A DNA stretch of 64,000 nt from Echinarachnius parma (Eukaryota > Echinodermata > Echinoidea > Clypeasteroida > Echinarachniidae). Made by a program: the position numbers and the translations under genes. The notes below the pieces were generated by a model. That model was given only the letters and a program-made list of their open reading frames with translations. It made no database searches and had not been told where the DNA came from. Positions 25,601 to 32,764 of this stretch are shown in pieces. Position 1 is the stretch's first letter. Each line of letters begins with the position of its first letter. The DNA is taken from assembly GCA_037951105.1 (NCBI GenBank), contig JBAMJV010003935.1, positions 302,001-366,000 on the forward strand, given 5' to 3'.

Positions 25601-28242
25601 CCTTAATGTAGCAGTTTTGTAAATCCAAGCTCATTTTAGCTAAGTAATAGAATACAAATAGTGAAGAAAACAATTGCAATAAAAAAAGATTGTACAATTG
25701 GTATGGTTTTTGGTGTCCCTGATCCCTCTTGAACAAAATTATAATAATGTTCTTTTAAAAATAAACTGTTTATAATGAAGGAGCCCATGATATCTCTTGG
25801 AAACTGTTTGTTAAAGGGATCTAGTAACTTTGTTGACATGTACAAAAAGTGATGTATGGTTGATGCAATGTATATTGTTGTTATCTCATATGTCCACAGG
25901 GTATTGTGTGAAAATTTCAAGTCAAATGGACATTGTATGGCCAAGTAATGAGCGAAAATGCAAAGTGATATTCAGTAACTCACTGCACTCACTTTGTACA
26001 CGGAAGAAAAACTTGCCCGGAAGAAAAACTCTGGGCGTTTTTCTTATCTGAATACTTCAATCATACATATCTTTGTAACGAAAAGGAAATTTGAAAAACC
26101 GAAACCTGTCCCATGATTTTATTGTTAATACGAATACAACAAGGTATAAGGGAACCACTAGAATATTTTGAGGATTTGGACAATGTTACTAAGTCCCTTT
26201 AAGGCATAGATTTTATTCTGGAACTTTCTTAAATTAAAATAGTTCCACATCAATTTTCTCCTTGAAATGTTTAATATCTGGCATTCTGGAGAAAACAAAT
26301 CTGGAAATAAAATGTCAGATTTTGACAATATCAACAAATAAATAAACGGTAGAATGGAAGGTCCTCAATGATACAAACACACGTTTCTTTCTTGAGACTA
26401 CTTGTTAAACCGTCGGAGATGATGTTAGTTTAAGGGATTTATGCAGTCGGTTTTATTTCAACAAGTGCATTATCCTTTTTTCCCTGATTGATGCATATAT
26501 GCTTTTGTTGCCCGATTCATATTTTGCATTATTAAACTAATTACATTATGTAAGAATATGAAAAATTAGACTTGAGTTTGTAAAAAAAATCAAGAGTCGT
26601 GTACTTCCAGATGATTTTTTTTTTTGTACGAGTGAAGAAAAAAAAGGACCTTTGTGTTTGTCCAAATATTCAAGGATTAAAATTAATCTGCGTTGAATCA
26701 TTTCACTCGAGTTCAATTCTTAAGTTAGTGGAGTGAATTTAACCCATAGACCTAATGTTGAATTACCAGTTGTGTTTTCATTTTAATCGCAAGTTTAAAT
26801 ACTATCCCTCTCATGACAATTTGTGGCACTAGGTGCTTCAATTATTTCTGAGATGCCCAATGATTTGAGATGATGAGTTAATTAATATGATCATGTTTTG
26901 ATATTGGGTTTGGATTCATTTCATATTTCATGATAAATATAAGCCATTAATCAGTGGTATGACCATACTTGCCTTTATTAAACTAACAATCATTCATTGG
27001 GTCATGTTGGTTCATGAGTTTGAAGTGCACGGTTTGGGAGAAAAATACATTGTCTCTTTTGCATCCCTTCCCCCACCCCCTGTTACCCTCCTTTAGTCTG
27101 GATATCAGCACCCATGGCCCGCCGCCCCGCCTCTTCTGTGACATCTGCGACGTGTTTGACCTCCACGACACCGAAGACTGCCCTCTACAGGCCAGCTCGG
27201 ACAGCCCTCCCGCCTCGCACTACCACGGCACAAAGCTTGAAGTCAGGCCGTACTGCGATATCTGCGAAGGTGAGTTAACTAATAGGAAGAGAACAGATAG
27301 ACTAAAGAAAACAAATTGTAAATAAAATGAGCAAAGGAAATAGGATTTCCACAGGATTCGAACCTAAGACCTCTGAAATTGCTAGACCATAGCTCTACTA
27401 ACTGAGGCTATGACCTCATAGACAATGACAAAGTACAGTCATACTTATGTAAAGTAATTGTAGGGGTGTGGTAAAATGGCTGCTCAGTCACAACTCTTCA
27501 GAGTGTAAGGGGAATGATATTATCCAGATTTTCCTACAGATCAGTGGTTTTTTTTGCACTAGTTTGATAATTGTATGCACTAGAAGTGTTATGACATACT
27601 GTACACTCATTGAATGTGACTTGAGATTGCTTTTAAAAAGTGGCATGGGACTCTTTCATCATTTGATACTTGTGTACCAATTACGGGTATAAATGCATGT
27701 GATAGAATATTGCTATAATAAGTGAATGGTTGATGAATAGACCATTTTCACTCCATACCCTCCTCCTGTACCGAACAACAGTTTTGCAGACATATTTACA
27801 CCCGTGGTATCGATATTTGTGCAACATAATGGATTATCTTGCTTGTTTTGCTTGTAATTATATGTAGGTATTTAAATTCTGTTGTATGGATTTTTATTGC
27901 ATAATATTTGTAAAAAGCGTAGTCAGTCCACAGATGAAAGGGATCTACTTTGATGTGCAAATGTCTTGTGTTATCCATTTACGACTCTCTGTATAAAATG
28001 TTTTATTATATATTTAGGAATGTTAACTTCATATTTCATTTCATATTTTTCTTTTGTTTTGGGCTACCTAGTTCTGGATTAGGCCACAACATTTGAAAGG
28101 ACTTCATCCATCCAGCAAGTAAAATGTTTAATTTTAATTACGAACATCAATTTAAATTTATATTCTCTTTCTCGAATTCTTTCTCCAATGTGCAGTTTTC
28201 GGCCACTGGACAGAGAATTGTGATGACGAACAGACGTTTTGA
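4539..28242 (+). CDS. CLIP1: CLIP1/CLIP-170 homologue, 3' 22 coding exons (5' partial)
   Basis: Joining the 22 exons listed below (w1-w22) gives 3837 nt: 1278 residues plus a stop, with all phases compatible and all introns GT-AG. CLIP-170 proteins track growing microtubule plus ends through N-terminal CAP-Gly domains, dimerise through a long coiled coil, and recruit dynein/dynactin through C-terminal zinc knuckles. Seen here: Glu/Lys-rich coiled coil for about 1180 residues; a conserved [12 protein letters not shown] segment; [15 protein letters not shown] before the tail; knuckle 1 C1220-C1223-H1229-C1234; knuckle 2 C1259-C1262-H1267-C1272; ending DDEQTF. Human CLIP1 has 1438 residues in all, so with CAP-Gly domains added this coiled coil is longer, mainly because of exon w13. 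The CAP-Gly exons must lie before the window. Numerous decayed exon copies sit in the introns. Confidence 0.95.
4936..5193 (+). CDS. CLIP1: CLIP1 exon w2 (coiled coil)
   Basis: Acceptor TTTTTAACAG, donor GTGAGT, 258 nt, phase 0/0. It encodes 86 Glu-rich residues ([18 protein letters not shown]...). It is more GC-rich than the surrounding introns. Its 3' end with the donor is repeated twice more just downstream (5234-5410). Confidence 0.9.
5234..5410 (+). repeat. Two tandem echoes of the w2 3' end and donor
   Basis: The unit running from GGAGCTAGAAGCCTCC through the splice donor into the intron (5136 to about 5215) recurs at 5234-5332 and about 5337-5410, a period near 100 bp. Donor positions read GTGAGT (used), GTGGGT and ATGAGT, so divergence increases along the array. 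The copies lack an acceptor and are not counted as exons. Confidence 0.8.
5722..5779 (+). CDS. CLIP1: CLIP1 exon w3
   Basis: Acceptor GTTTCTTACAG, donor GTGAGC, 58 nt, enters phase 0 and leaves one base (G). Encodes [19 protein letters not shown]. Small, but it fits phase on both sides. Confidence 0.8.
5780..6761 (+). other. Intron w3-w4, nothing else recognised
   Basis: AT-rich intron of 982 bp. I see no element end, RNA gene or exon copy in it. Confidence 0.5.
6762..6845 (+). CDS. CLIP1: CLIP1 exon w4
   Basis: Acceptor GCATGCCAG, donor GTAAGA, 84 nt (enters after one base, leaves one base). Encodes [20 protein letters not shown] then QGLKNALS, coiled coil. Confidence 0.85.
7328..7395 (+). 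CDS. CLIP1: CLIP1 exon w5
   Basis: Acceptor TTCTTCTCAAG, donor GTAAGA, 68 nt, leaves in phase 0. Encodes [20 protein letters not shown] then KKL. It leads directly into the conserved ENDIAELM segment of w6. Confidence 0.85.
7929..8017 (+). CDS. CLIP1: CLIP1 exon w6 (conserved ENDIAELM segment)
   Basis: Acceptor TTTTGCAG, donor GTAATC, 89 nt, leaves two bases. Encodes [20 protein letters not shown] then MNEQIRTKD. This matches the vertebrate CLIP1 ENDIAE...MKxSG...QLxxMN segment and is the best anchor in the coiled coil. Confidence 0.92.
8402..8567 (+). CDS. CLIP1: CLIP1 exon w7
   Basis: Acceptor TTTGCTACAG, donor GTAAGT, 166 nt, leaves in phase 0. Encodes [20 protein letters not shown] and onwards to LQQQMRKL, typical coiled coil. 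Confidence 0.9.
8568..13749 (+). other. 5.2-kb intron w7-w8
   Basis: This is the longest intron of the gene in the window. It is strongly AT-rich with C/G runs near 8685-8703 and 8786-8797, a (TG)-rich stretch near 13050-13140, and a C-rich pyrimidine tract before the w8 acceptor (13560-13750). A small hairpin with arms related to TTGAACAGCAGAAAGG lies at 10159-10209. I found no exon that fits phase, and w7 joins w8 in phase without one. Small divergent exons could still be missed. Confidence 0.6.
13750..13965 (+). CDS. CLIP1: CLIP1 exon w8
   Basis: Acceptor CCTCCACCGCAG, donor GTGTGT, 216 nt, phase 0/0. Encodes [20 protein letters not shown] onwards to QEKLKIQE, charged coiled coil. GC-rich relative to its introns. 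Confidence 0.9.
14279..14409 (+). pseudogene. Decayed copy of CLIP1 exon w9
   Basis: The stretch after ACTGATAG repeats the first part of w9 (ESN-QNAS...[14 protein letters not shown]). Relative to w9 it lacks 21 bp and carries in-frame TAG and TAA codons. The acceptor-like TTTTTAACTGATAG is kept, but there is no donor. It lies 225 bp upstream of w9 and is clearly a dead tandem copy. Confidence 0.85.
14504..14707 (+). CDS. CLIP1: CLIP1 exon w9
   Basis: Acceptor TTTTCTCTGATAG, donor GTAAGT, 204 nt, phase 0/0. Encodes [20 protein letters not shown] onwards to RETQAKLE, coiled coil. Confidence 0.92.
14708..16321 (+). other. Intron w9-w10
   Basis: AT-rich 1.6-kb intron with a (TG/TA)n microsatellite near 14985-15045. 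No coding segment or transposon end was recognised. Confidence 0.5.
16322..16477 (+). CDS. CLIP1: CLIP1 exon w10
   Basis: Acceptor GATCATCCAG, donor GTGGGT, 156 nt, phase 0/0. Encodes [20 protein letters not shown] onwards to QEADNLRK, coiled coil. Confidence 0.9.
16755..16850. repeat. Short interspersed repeat tail with ATT microsatellite
   Basis: The phrases AAAGTGCTTTTATA and GCACTTTATAAATAACCATT flank an (ATT)n tail directly upstream of the w11 acceptor. This resembles the 3' ends of common marine-invertebrate interspersed repeats. Its class cannot be fixed by eye. Confidence 0.4.
16854..17173 (+). CDS. CLIP1: CLIP1 exon w11
   Basis: Acceptor ATTTGTCCTAG, donor GTGAGT, 320 nt, leaves two bases (CT). 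Encodes [20 protein letters not shown] onwards to SLTDLQKQ(L), a GC-rich coiled-coil exon. An A/C homopolymer-rich tract follows at 17285-17360. Confidence 0.92.
17520..17643 (+). CDS. CLIP1: CLIP1 exon w12
   Basis: Acceptor TTTTGTCCATAG, donor GTAACC, 124 nt, leaves in phase 0. Encodes (L)[20 protein letters not shown] onwards to SEQKTKE. Confidence 0.9.
18156..19246 (+). CDS. CLIP1: CLIP1 exon w13 (large, 18-residue repeats)
   Basis: Acceptor CTTTCTTTTGAAG, donor GTGAGT, 1091 nt, phase 0 in, two bases out. Its 363 codons are uninterrupted. From 18450 to 18773, six exact 54-nt units follow the theme [18 protein letters not shown]. From 18852 to 19175, six more follow [18 protein letters not shown]. 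All are charged coiled coil. This one exon supplies more than a quarter of the protein visible here and probably grew by unequal exchange between 54-nt units. Dense antisense ORFs over it are by-products of this repetitive composition. Confidence 0.95.
19265..19560. repeat. (GATGGT)n / (GATGAT)n microsatellite
   Basis: Starting about 20 bp after the w13 donor, roughly ten exact TGATGG hexamers grade into irregular GATGAT/GTGGTGAT repeats over nearly 300 bp. It is intronic. The Met-Val frame it opens is not a gene. Confidence 0.9.
19682..19802 (+). CDS. CLIP1: CLIP1 exon w14
   Basis: Acceptor TTCTCCTACCAG, donor GTATGG, 121 nt, leaves in phase 0. Encodes [20 protein letters not shown] onwards to NKEKDQ. 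Confidence 0.88.
19987..20047. repeat. Short tandem repeat of about 10 bp (AAATAAACTC)
   Basis: Four to five copies of a 10-11 bp AAATAAACTC-like unit lie in the w14-w15 intron. It is non-coding. Confidence 0.75.
20353..20430. repeat. Tiny MITE-like repeat, TAACCCGTT ends, copy 1
   Basis: The ends TAACCCGTTCCCTTTG and CAACGGGTTA are imperfectly inverted. The element recurs in opposite orientation at 60713-60779, sharing ATCCCCATAGA and CCCACCCGGTTCCCG. About 78 bp and non-coding; class unknown. Confidence 0.65.
20467..20519 (+). CDS. CLIP1: CLIP1 exon w15
   Basis: Acceptor CAAACATTACAG, donor GTAAGT, 53 nt, leaves two bases. Encodes [17 protein letters not shown](Q). Confidence 0.85.
21011..21128 (+). 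CDS. CLIP1: CLIP1 exon w16
   Basis: Acceptor TTTTAATTTCCAG, donor GTAAGC, 118 nt, leaves in phase 0. Encodes [20 protein letters not shown] onwards to EIEKYKQD. Confidence 0.9.
21206..21288 (+). pseudogene. Partial copy of CLIP1 exon w16 with intact donor
   Basis: From GGAAACGTTACAGAGCC to the GTAAGC donor this repeats the 3' two thirds of w16 at roughly 93% identity by eye. The only nearby AG (GTTATTAG) would put it out of frame and into a stop when spliced after w16. It is a recent partial tandem copy. Confidence 0.85.
21666..22227. repeat. MITE, TTAAAGGGATAGTTGA family, copy 2
   Basis: This 562-bp non-coding element starts TTAAAGGGATAGTTGA and ends TCAACTATCCCTTTAA, with related copies at 832 and 62464. 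It sits in the w16-w17 intron between two exon echoes. Confidence 0.85.
22293..22399 (+). pseudogene. Copy of CLIP1 exon w17 with intact acceptor, ends in stop
   Basis: After TTTGTTTGTAG, the same acceptor as w17, it reads [20 protein letters not shown] then [14 protein letters not shown] and a stop. The first 90 nt are about 95% identical to w17 by eye. It lacks the 3' part of the exon and any donor. If used it would act as an alternative last exon and remove the zinc knuckles. More likely it is a decoy remnant. Confidence 0.8.
22489..22654 (+). CDS. CLIP1: CLIP1 exon w17
   Basis: Acceptor TTTGTTTGTAG, donor GTAAGA, 166 nt, leaves one base. Encodes [20 protein letters not shown] onwards to STQMDLDMD, the end of the main coiled coil. 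Confidence 0.92.
22990..23219. repeat. MITE with TGTGACC ends
   Basis: The ends TGTGACCCGCTATAGC and GCTATAGCCGGTCACA are inverted repeats around a 230-bp AT-rich, non-coding body. The CAAGTGC/GCACTTG sub-terminal blocks are also inverted. Intronic; class not determined. Confidence 0.7.
23274..23596. repeat. Palindromic MITE, GGGGGTGTTTCACA family, copy 1
   Basis: The whole 323-bp element folds back on itself. The left GGTGTTTCACAAAGATCCTA mirrors the right end GGATCTCTGTGAAACACGCCC, and arms run through TGGCTTTCCATAATATTTAA and TATATATTTTCTAATTATC. A second copy begins at 63763. The GGGxGTGTTTCAC ends recall Harbinger-type MITEs, but I cannot see a clean TSD. Confidence 0.85.
23797..23849 (+). 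CDS. CLIP1: CLIP1 exon w18
   Basis: Acceptor CTTTTTTCAG, donor GTATGG, 53 nt, leaves in phase 0. Encodes (G)[17 protein letters not shown], leading into [12 protein letters not shown] of w19. Confidence 0.85.
24280..24404 (+). CDS. CLIP1: CLIP1 exon w19 ([15 protein letters not shown])
   Basis: Acceptor CATATGTAG, donor GTAAGA, 125 nt, leaves two bases. Encodes [20 protein letters not shown] onwards to [13 protein letters not shown]. It matches the vertebrate CLIP1 [13 protein letters not shown] segment before the zinc-knuckle tail. Confidence 0.95.
24580..24890 (+). pseudogene. Two tandem echoes of the w19 3' half and intron start
   Basis: The unit containing GGCTACATGAACGG through GATGAGATCGGCTTTGATGT and the first about 100 bp of intron (TTCATC-AAGATTGTTTGATTTTGAT, GACCAG-GCTCGAAATC) appears three times: in w19 itself, at about 24587-24725 and at about 24752-24880. 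Both extra copies lack the GT of the donor, so neither can splice onward like w19. Confidence 0.85.
25285..25326 (+). CDS. CLIP1: CLIP1 exon w20 (short linker)
   Basis: Acceptor ATTCTCCATAG, donor GTAAAG, 42 nt. Encodes (E)[13 protein letters not shown](G), a basic/proline linker in phase with both neighbours. It is the least certain exon of the set because it is short and has a weak donor. Confidence 0.7.
25811..26202. repeat. MITE, TTAAAGGGATCTAGTAAC family, copy 1
   Basis: This 392-bp non-coding element has ends TTAAAGGGATCTAGTAAC and GTTACTAAGTCCCTTTAA. It is highly similar to 42411-42796, and a solo end occurs near 56867-56885. It lies in the w20-w21 intron. Confidence 0.88.
26203..27096 (+). 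other. Remainder of intron w20-w21
   Basis: AT-rich intron sequence with no recognised element. A pyrimidine-rich tract (CCCTTCCCCCACCCCC) precedes the w21 acceptor. Confidence 0.5.
27097..27269 (+). CDS. CLIP1: CLIP1 exon w21 (zinc knuckle 1 and start of 2)
   Basis: Acceptor CCTCCTTTAG, donor GTGAGT, 173 nt, leaves one base. Encodes [17 protein letters not shown], a CX2CX5HX4C knuckle nearly identical to human CLIP-170, then a Ser/Pro linker and RPYCDICE, the start of knuckle 2. In CLIP-170 these knuckles bind dynactin p150 and LIS1 and mediate head-tail folding. Confidence 0.97.
27315..27425 (-). repeat. tRNA-derived SINE fragment, copy 1
   Basis: On the minus strand the sequence contains a tRNA-like A-box region (CCTCAGTTAGTAGAGC), GGTCTAGCAAT and a B-box GGTTCGAATCC, followed by TTTCCTTTGCTCATTTTATT. 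The ends do not pair as an acceptor stem. A second copy with the same core lies at 34375-34481. I call it a tRNA-derived SINE rather than a working tRNA gene. Confidence 0.65.
28196..28242 (+). CDS. CLIP1: CLIP1 last coding exon w22
   Basis: Acceptor CTTTCTCCAATGTGCAG, then (V)[14 protein letters not shown] and TGA at 28240-28242. It completes the second CX2CX4HX4C knuckle. Human CLIP-170 ends NCNDDETF; here an extra Q gives DDEQTF, keeping an acidic stretch and a C-terminal aromatic residue of the type recognised by CAP-Gly domains. Confidence 0.97.
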
Positions 28243-28373
28243 TCTCAAGACACCGTCTCGAGAAGCCAATCAGAATATCTCCGTAAATCAATTCTACGTT
28301 CAGTTATCAGCAGTTATCTATCAGTACTCGTGAATCGCCAGTTTTGAGCTCCAACTTCTGCTAGTGAACTATC

Positions 28374-29045
28374 CAGGGTTGTAGAAAAGTTTTGAGGTGC
28401 CTAGATCAAGACCATGATGCAGTGGAACCTGTCTATTAGGACCACCCCATGGAAATAAGAAAAGTGGCCATTGTAGACAGGTGTCTAGGGTTGTAGGAAA
28501 GTCTGAAATTGCCTAGATCAAGATCATCATACAATTGAACCTGTTTATTAAGGCCACCCAAGGGCAGATAGAAAAGTGGCCACTGTAGACAGGTGTCTAG
28601 GGTTGTAGTCTGAAGGTGCCTCGATCAGGACCATGATATAGTCCAACCTGTCTATTAGGACCACCCAAGAGAAATAAGACATGTGGCCATTGTAGACAGG
28701 TGTTCAGGGTTGCAGGAAAGTCTTACGGTGCCTAGATCAAGACCACGATACAGTAGATCCTGTCTATTAGGACCACCCAAGGGAAACAAGAAAAATGGCC
28801 ATTGTAGACAGTTGTCTAGGGTTGTAGGAATGTCTGAAGGTGCCTAGATCAAGATCATCATACAGTGGAACCTGCCTATAAAGGCCACCCCATGGAAATA
28901 AGACAAGTGGCCATTGTAGACAGGTGTCTAGGGTTGTAGAAAATTTTGGAGGTGCCTAGATCAAGACCACGATACAGTCAAACCTGTGTATAGTGACCAC
29001 CCAAGAGAAAATAATGAGAAAAGTGGTCGCTGTAGACAGTTGACC
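28374..29045 (+). repeat. Minisatellite, six units of about 111 bp
   Basis: Units start AGGGTTGTAG at about 28374, 28487, 28600, 28706, 28817 and 28930. Each carries TGCCTAGATCAAGACCA, CCTGTCTATTAGGACCACCC and GTGGCCATTGTAGACAGGTG. Copies differ by a few to about 15%. It begins 130 bp after the CLIP1 stop, so it may lie within the 3' UTR. There are no unique spacers, so it is not a CRISPR-like array. Confidence 0.9.
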
Positions 29046-32000
29046 TTTTTAGACAAGTTCAACTTCAAATCTCTATAAAACACCCTCAGATGTGAATTCC
29101 TTCGCCTTACTCCACCTCATCCCTTCCCATACCCGAAGATTGATTTATCTTTGTCTTATCAGATGGACACTACTTATTTTGCACCACAAAAGTTCAATTT
29201 ATATGATATGGAACTTTGCAATTAGGTTTTAGTATATATTGCAAGGAAGTCATTTTCTACATATAAAATGGAACTATTGAATAGGTTTTTAGAATCTTTC
29301 TGATTGGGGAATATTTCTTAGACAGGTAACTTCAAGCTTTTCCTTTAAAACTAGAGTTTAATGTCAGTACTCTGTGTATAAAGTTTAATGTAACTTTCAG
29401 TACTGTTGTACATTTATGTAGGTTAAAACTCCAGAAATGTTCCTTTAAAAAATCCGGACTAAATATTTGTCATTCGCAATCTGAACATCGAAAAAGTCAA
29501 ACATTTATCTACATGTATATACTATATCCCTGCATAACCATGAAGTGAGGCAATAATTAACATGTAGTAAATAATTATATTTCCAAACAACGAAGACAAA
29601 AAGCTTTATTACTCTCATGAAATTATATATTTGCTTTGCCTCATTATTTACTCATAATAGTTATGTTGCATATCTATTAATACAAGTTTGTAAATGTTCA
29701 GGATATCTTTGCTGTGCTTCATAGCTTGTTATGCAAATTACTTTATGTAAGTTATGCATCATGTTTTGATTTCCCATACTAGTGTTGCCCAAATTCTCAA
29801 ACAGCGGGTTGAATTAACCTTCGCTTCAATCGTGTAATATGAAGTCGATACTTTTTTTATAAAATCAAACATATAAAGAAACTGACCAGAAATATATCAT
29901 ATAAATGAAAAAGAGTGTAGAAAATGGGGATCGCAGTGAAATCCCATTTTCTTTGCTCTTTTTCATGAATACTTTTTATAGTCAGTGGACTATATTGAAC
30001 ACATACTTGGAATTACCGATATTGTGTTAAATTTAGGCCATGTACTATCAAGGATAACCTGGGTTTAAATGTTACCCTCTGATAGCCATTTGTTTGTGTA
30101 CAAATTATAATCTATATAATGACATTTTTGGTAAAATTAAGACTATAATTATTGGGGTTTAAAAATGCAAAGAAACTATAGTTTATCTGAATGTTGAAAT
30201 GAAATATTGTAGATTTCACTCAGAAATTTTGTACCAAGATGTATATAATGCTTTGTTTTGTTTTTTCTTTTTCAAAATGAAACATTTGTAAATTTATTTA
30301 TAGCAGATTTATGTAGAAATATATTAGAGGAATGAATGTGTACAGCATAAAATAATATGTTTGTGTGTGTTTGTATTTTGTCATTTATGTGTTCATTGTT
30401 TTAATACAAAGAGGTACATGTAGAATTGGCTAGCAAAACTGTGATTAAAGTATTATTATCTGCAACTTTTTTTCAGCCAAAGTGAAGGGTATTTCAAAGA
30501 CATGTCTTAAAAATTTGTGATGGCATCAAATTATTGGTAGAAGCATAAATCATTATTCCTTATTCCTCAGTCTCAAATTCTGTTTATGGAAGTATATATA
30601 TATATAAAACAAAGAATTAAATTACCTCAAATTATTTGTAAAGTGTGCCTCTATACTCCATATTAACTCACTGACAAAAACATTAAAATTCTTTAAAAAT
30701 CGACCCCAAATTCTTTGTCACAGAAATAGTTCATTTCTCAAATCTATTGTTCACTTTGAGGCACTCTTGTTTCAATTTTGTTAAAGACTTTCGATAATGA
30801 ATCAACCTCTATGGTGTAGGGTCTTTGTAATGATTATTTCATGTCATTTTGTTTCTTTTGATATTTTAGTTTTGTTATCTTTCTTCCATTCTAAGACATT
30901 GTTACCAAGTGCTTCACCAAATGTTAATGGGTCATTTCGTATTTTTCATATTGTTCAAATTTTTGTTTGTGTATGAAGTCTATAGTTTGTGCCAATGAAA
31001 ACTAATTTGTATCTATAGTTCAAAAGCAGATACATACAAGTTCGCATTTACAGTGTATAATTTTTGTTTGGTTATGTTACCCAGATCCTTCAAAGTATAC
31101 CATTGACTCTACTCTGTAGTAGTATCATAGTATGGTCAGTGATTAAACATATGTGCCTGTAAATGTTCAACTTAAAATTACAAATTTTATGACAAGATGA
31201 TTTACAGAAAGGGGTGCTCATTCTATTGTATGAAGAAGAATGTTGAACACGGGCTGTGGCCAATCTAATGCTATACACCACCATGTGCAGTATGTGTTTA
31301 TAGCTGTGCTAATTTTGATAACAAAATGTGTGCCGCAGTCTTTGAAGTTTTCAATCATATCAAGATACTTTTCTCCTCATTTCTTCCTCATTATTTAAAA
31401 GGGTTGACAAGTTCTTCCGTAGGATTAATGAATTTGATGAGGTATACATGTTAGTAACTAAAAGTACATTTAGACGTGCATGATACCTTATAAAAAATCA
31501 CCTTCATCGTGAATGGGTTGCGATACTTTTAGATTCTGTATCTTGGTGTGCATACTGATAGTTTTTTTCTAGCATACATTTTAAAAAACATTTGAGCAAC
31601 TTGTTCGTCCATTCTGGTTCGATTCATCTTATTTTAATGCTGCAAATTTATTCTGAACATGGTTCTTTGGGTAAAACGGACATGTAGAAAACAAATCTTT
31701 CGCCATTTTTCTCAATTTCAAAGCACATTATTTATTGCGTATAAAACAAAATATTCTATGTAAAAACGAGAATGCTTGTGCAACAGAAAAGTAATACTCA
31801 TTGAGTATAAATCCTTATGGCTAAAAAGGAATGCATATTGAAATTAAATTGTAAATGACTTAAATTCACTTATAGCTGTTGAGTTGTGGATTTATTATGG
31901 TCCTGCACTTTTGATATTAAAGAAAGTATCATAATTGTGTTGGTTATACATGTATATGTGGCATGACTTATAACAATAAGAGGTCAGTAGATATTTATCA

Positions 32001-32321
32001 TGACGACTTTTGAATGATTTGTTATAAAACTAATGATAAAACATTTTTGTTGCAAATTTAAATGCAAATAAATATGTGATTCTTTGCAAACTTTGCTGTT
32101 CATGTTTAATGATATGTTGTCTTTGTCACCCCTTCCATATAAACTTTAACATTAATTTTGCTACCCCAAACAAACGCCCTTCAAGCCCACCGCACAGTAC
32201 ATGATCCGATCCAGCAAATGAACAAGGATCTGATTAAGTATGCACTTCTTCCTTTAGTTCAAATATGCAGTTGTTCGTCAAATCAGAATTGAATCAGGTA
32301 GAGTGCGGCGGGCTCTATGTG
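29046..32321 (+). other. CLIP1 3' flank, possible long 3' UTR
   Basis: About 3.3 kb of AT-rich sequence without recognisable transposon ends or ORFs of note. An AATAAA at 32067-32072 followed by GT/T-rich sequence could end a CLIP1 transcript. The absence of repeats here, compared with flanking DNA, fits a transcribed UTR, but this is inference. Confidence 0.35.
32067..32072 (+). terminator. Candidate polyadenylation signal for CLIP1
   Basis: AATAAA in the plus orientation, followed within about 40 bp by T/GT-rich sequence (CTTTGCTGTTCATG, GTTGTCTTTGTC). Chosen because it lies at the end of the repeat-poor 3' flank. Other signals nearer the stop are possible. Confidence 0.3.
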
Positions 32322-32329
32322 TATATGTA

Positions 32330-32505
32330 CAGTGCCGTATGATAGGGGGGCACGTGCTCCCCCCCCCCCCCCCCAAATAATTTGAATAAAACAAAAGGAA
32401 ACAATAGGGGACATAAAAAAAGAGAAAAACATAAGGTGTGCCCCCAATAATTTTGCGTGCCCCCCCCCCCCCCCCCCCAATCAGTCTGACCATGCTATGC
32501 CACTG
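32330..32505. repeat. hAT-like MITE with internal C runs
   Basis: Termini CAGTGCCGTATGATAG and GCTATGCCACTG are inverted repeats. The flanking 8 bp are TATATGTA (32322-32329) and TTTATGTA (32506-32513), one mismatch. An 8-bp TSD with CAGTG ends points to hAT. The body holds two long C runs. Related copies: 47361-47467 and a partial one near 38096-38167. Confidence 0.75.
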
Positions 32506-32764
32506 TTTATGTATGTACATGTACATTCAAAGACACAAGAGGTGTACAAACATACATACTTAAGTGTTAACAAACTATGGACGTGTAGATTGTGTACCAT
32601 ATAAATTAAGTTGTAGCATTGTAACATGATGCGGAGTCGTATGTCATGTCGGAACGGTCTAAAAAATGTGACTGCACCTTGTGTGCTTAAATAATGTCAA
32701 ATATACATCGTGAACACAATTTTCTTTGATGCACTCGGCCCTTTTCATCGTTTGTAAACTGGTA

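Noticed and set aside
27342-27425. Functional tRNA gene
   Set aside because: A and B boxes are present but acceptor-stem ends do not pair and the same core recurs at 34420 with a shared tail, so it is a SINE.
28374-29045. Possible CRISPR-like array
   Set aside because: Units are contiguous and similar along their whole length; there are no constant repeats with unique spacers, and the genome is eukaryotic.
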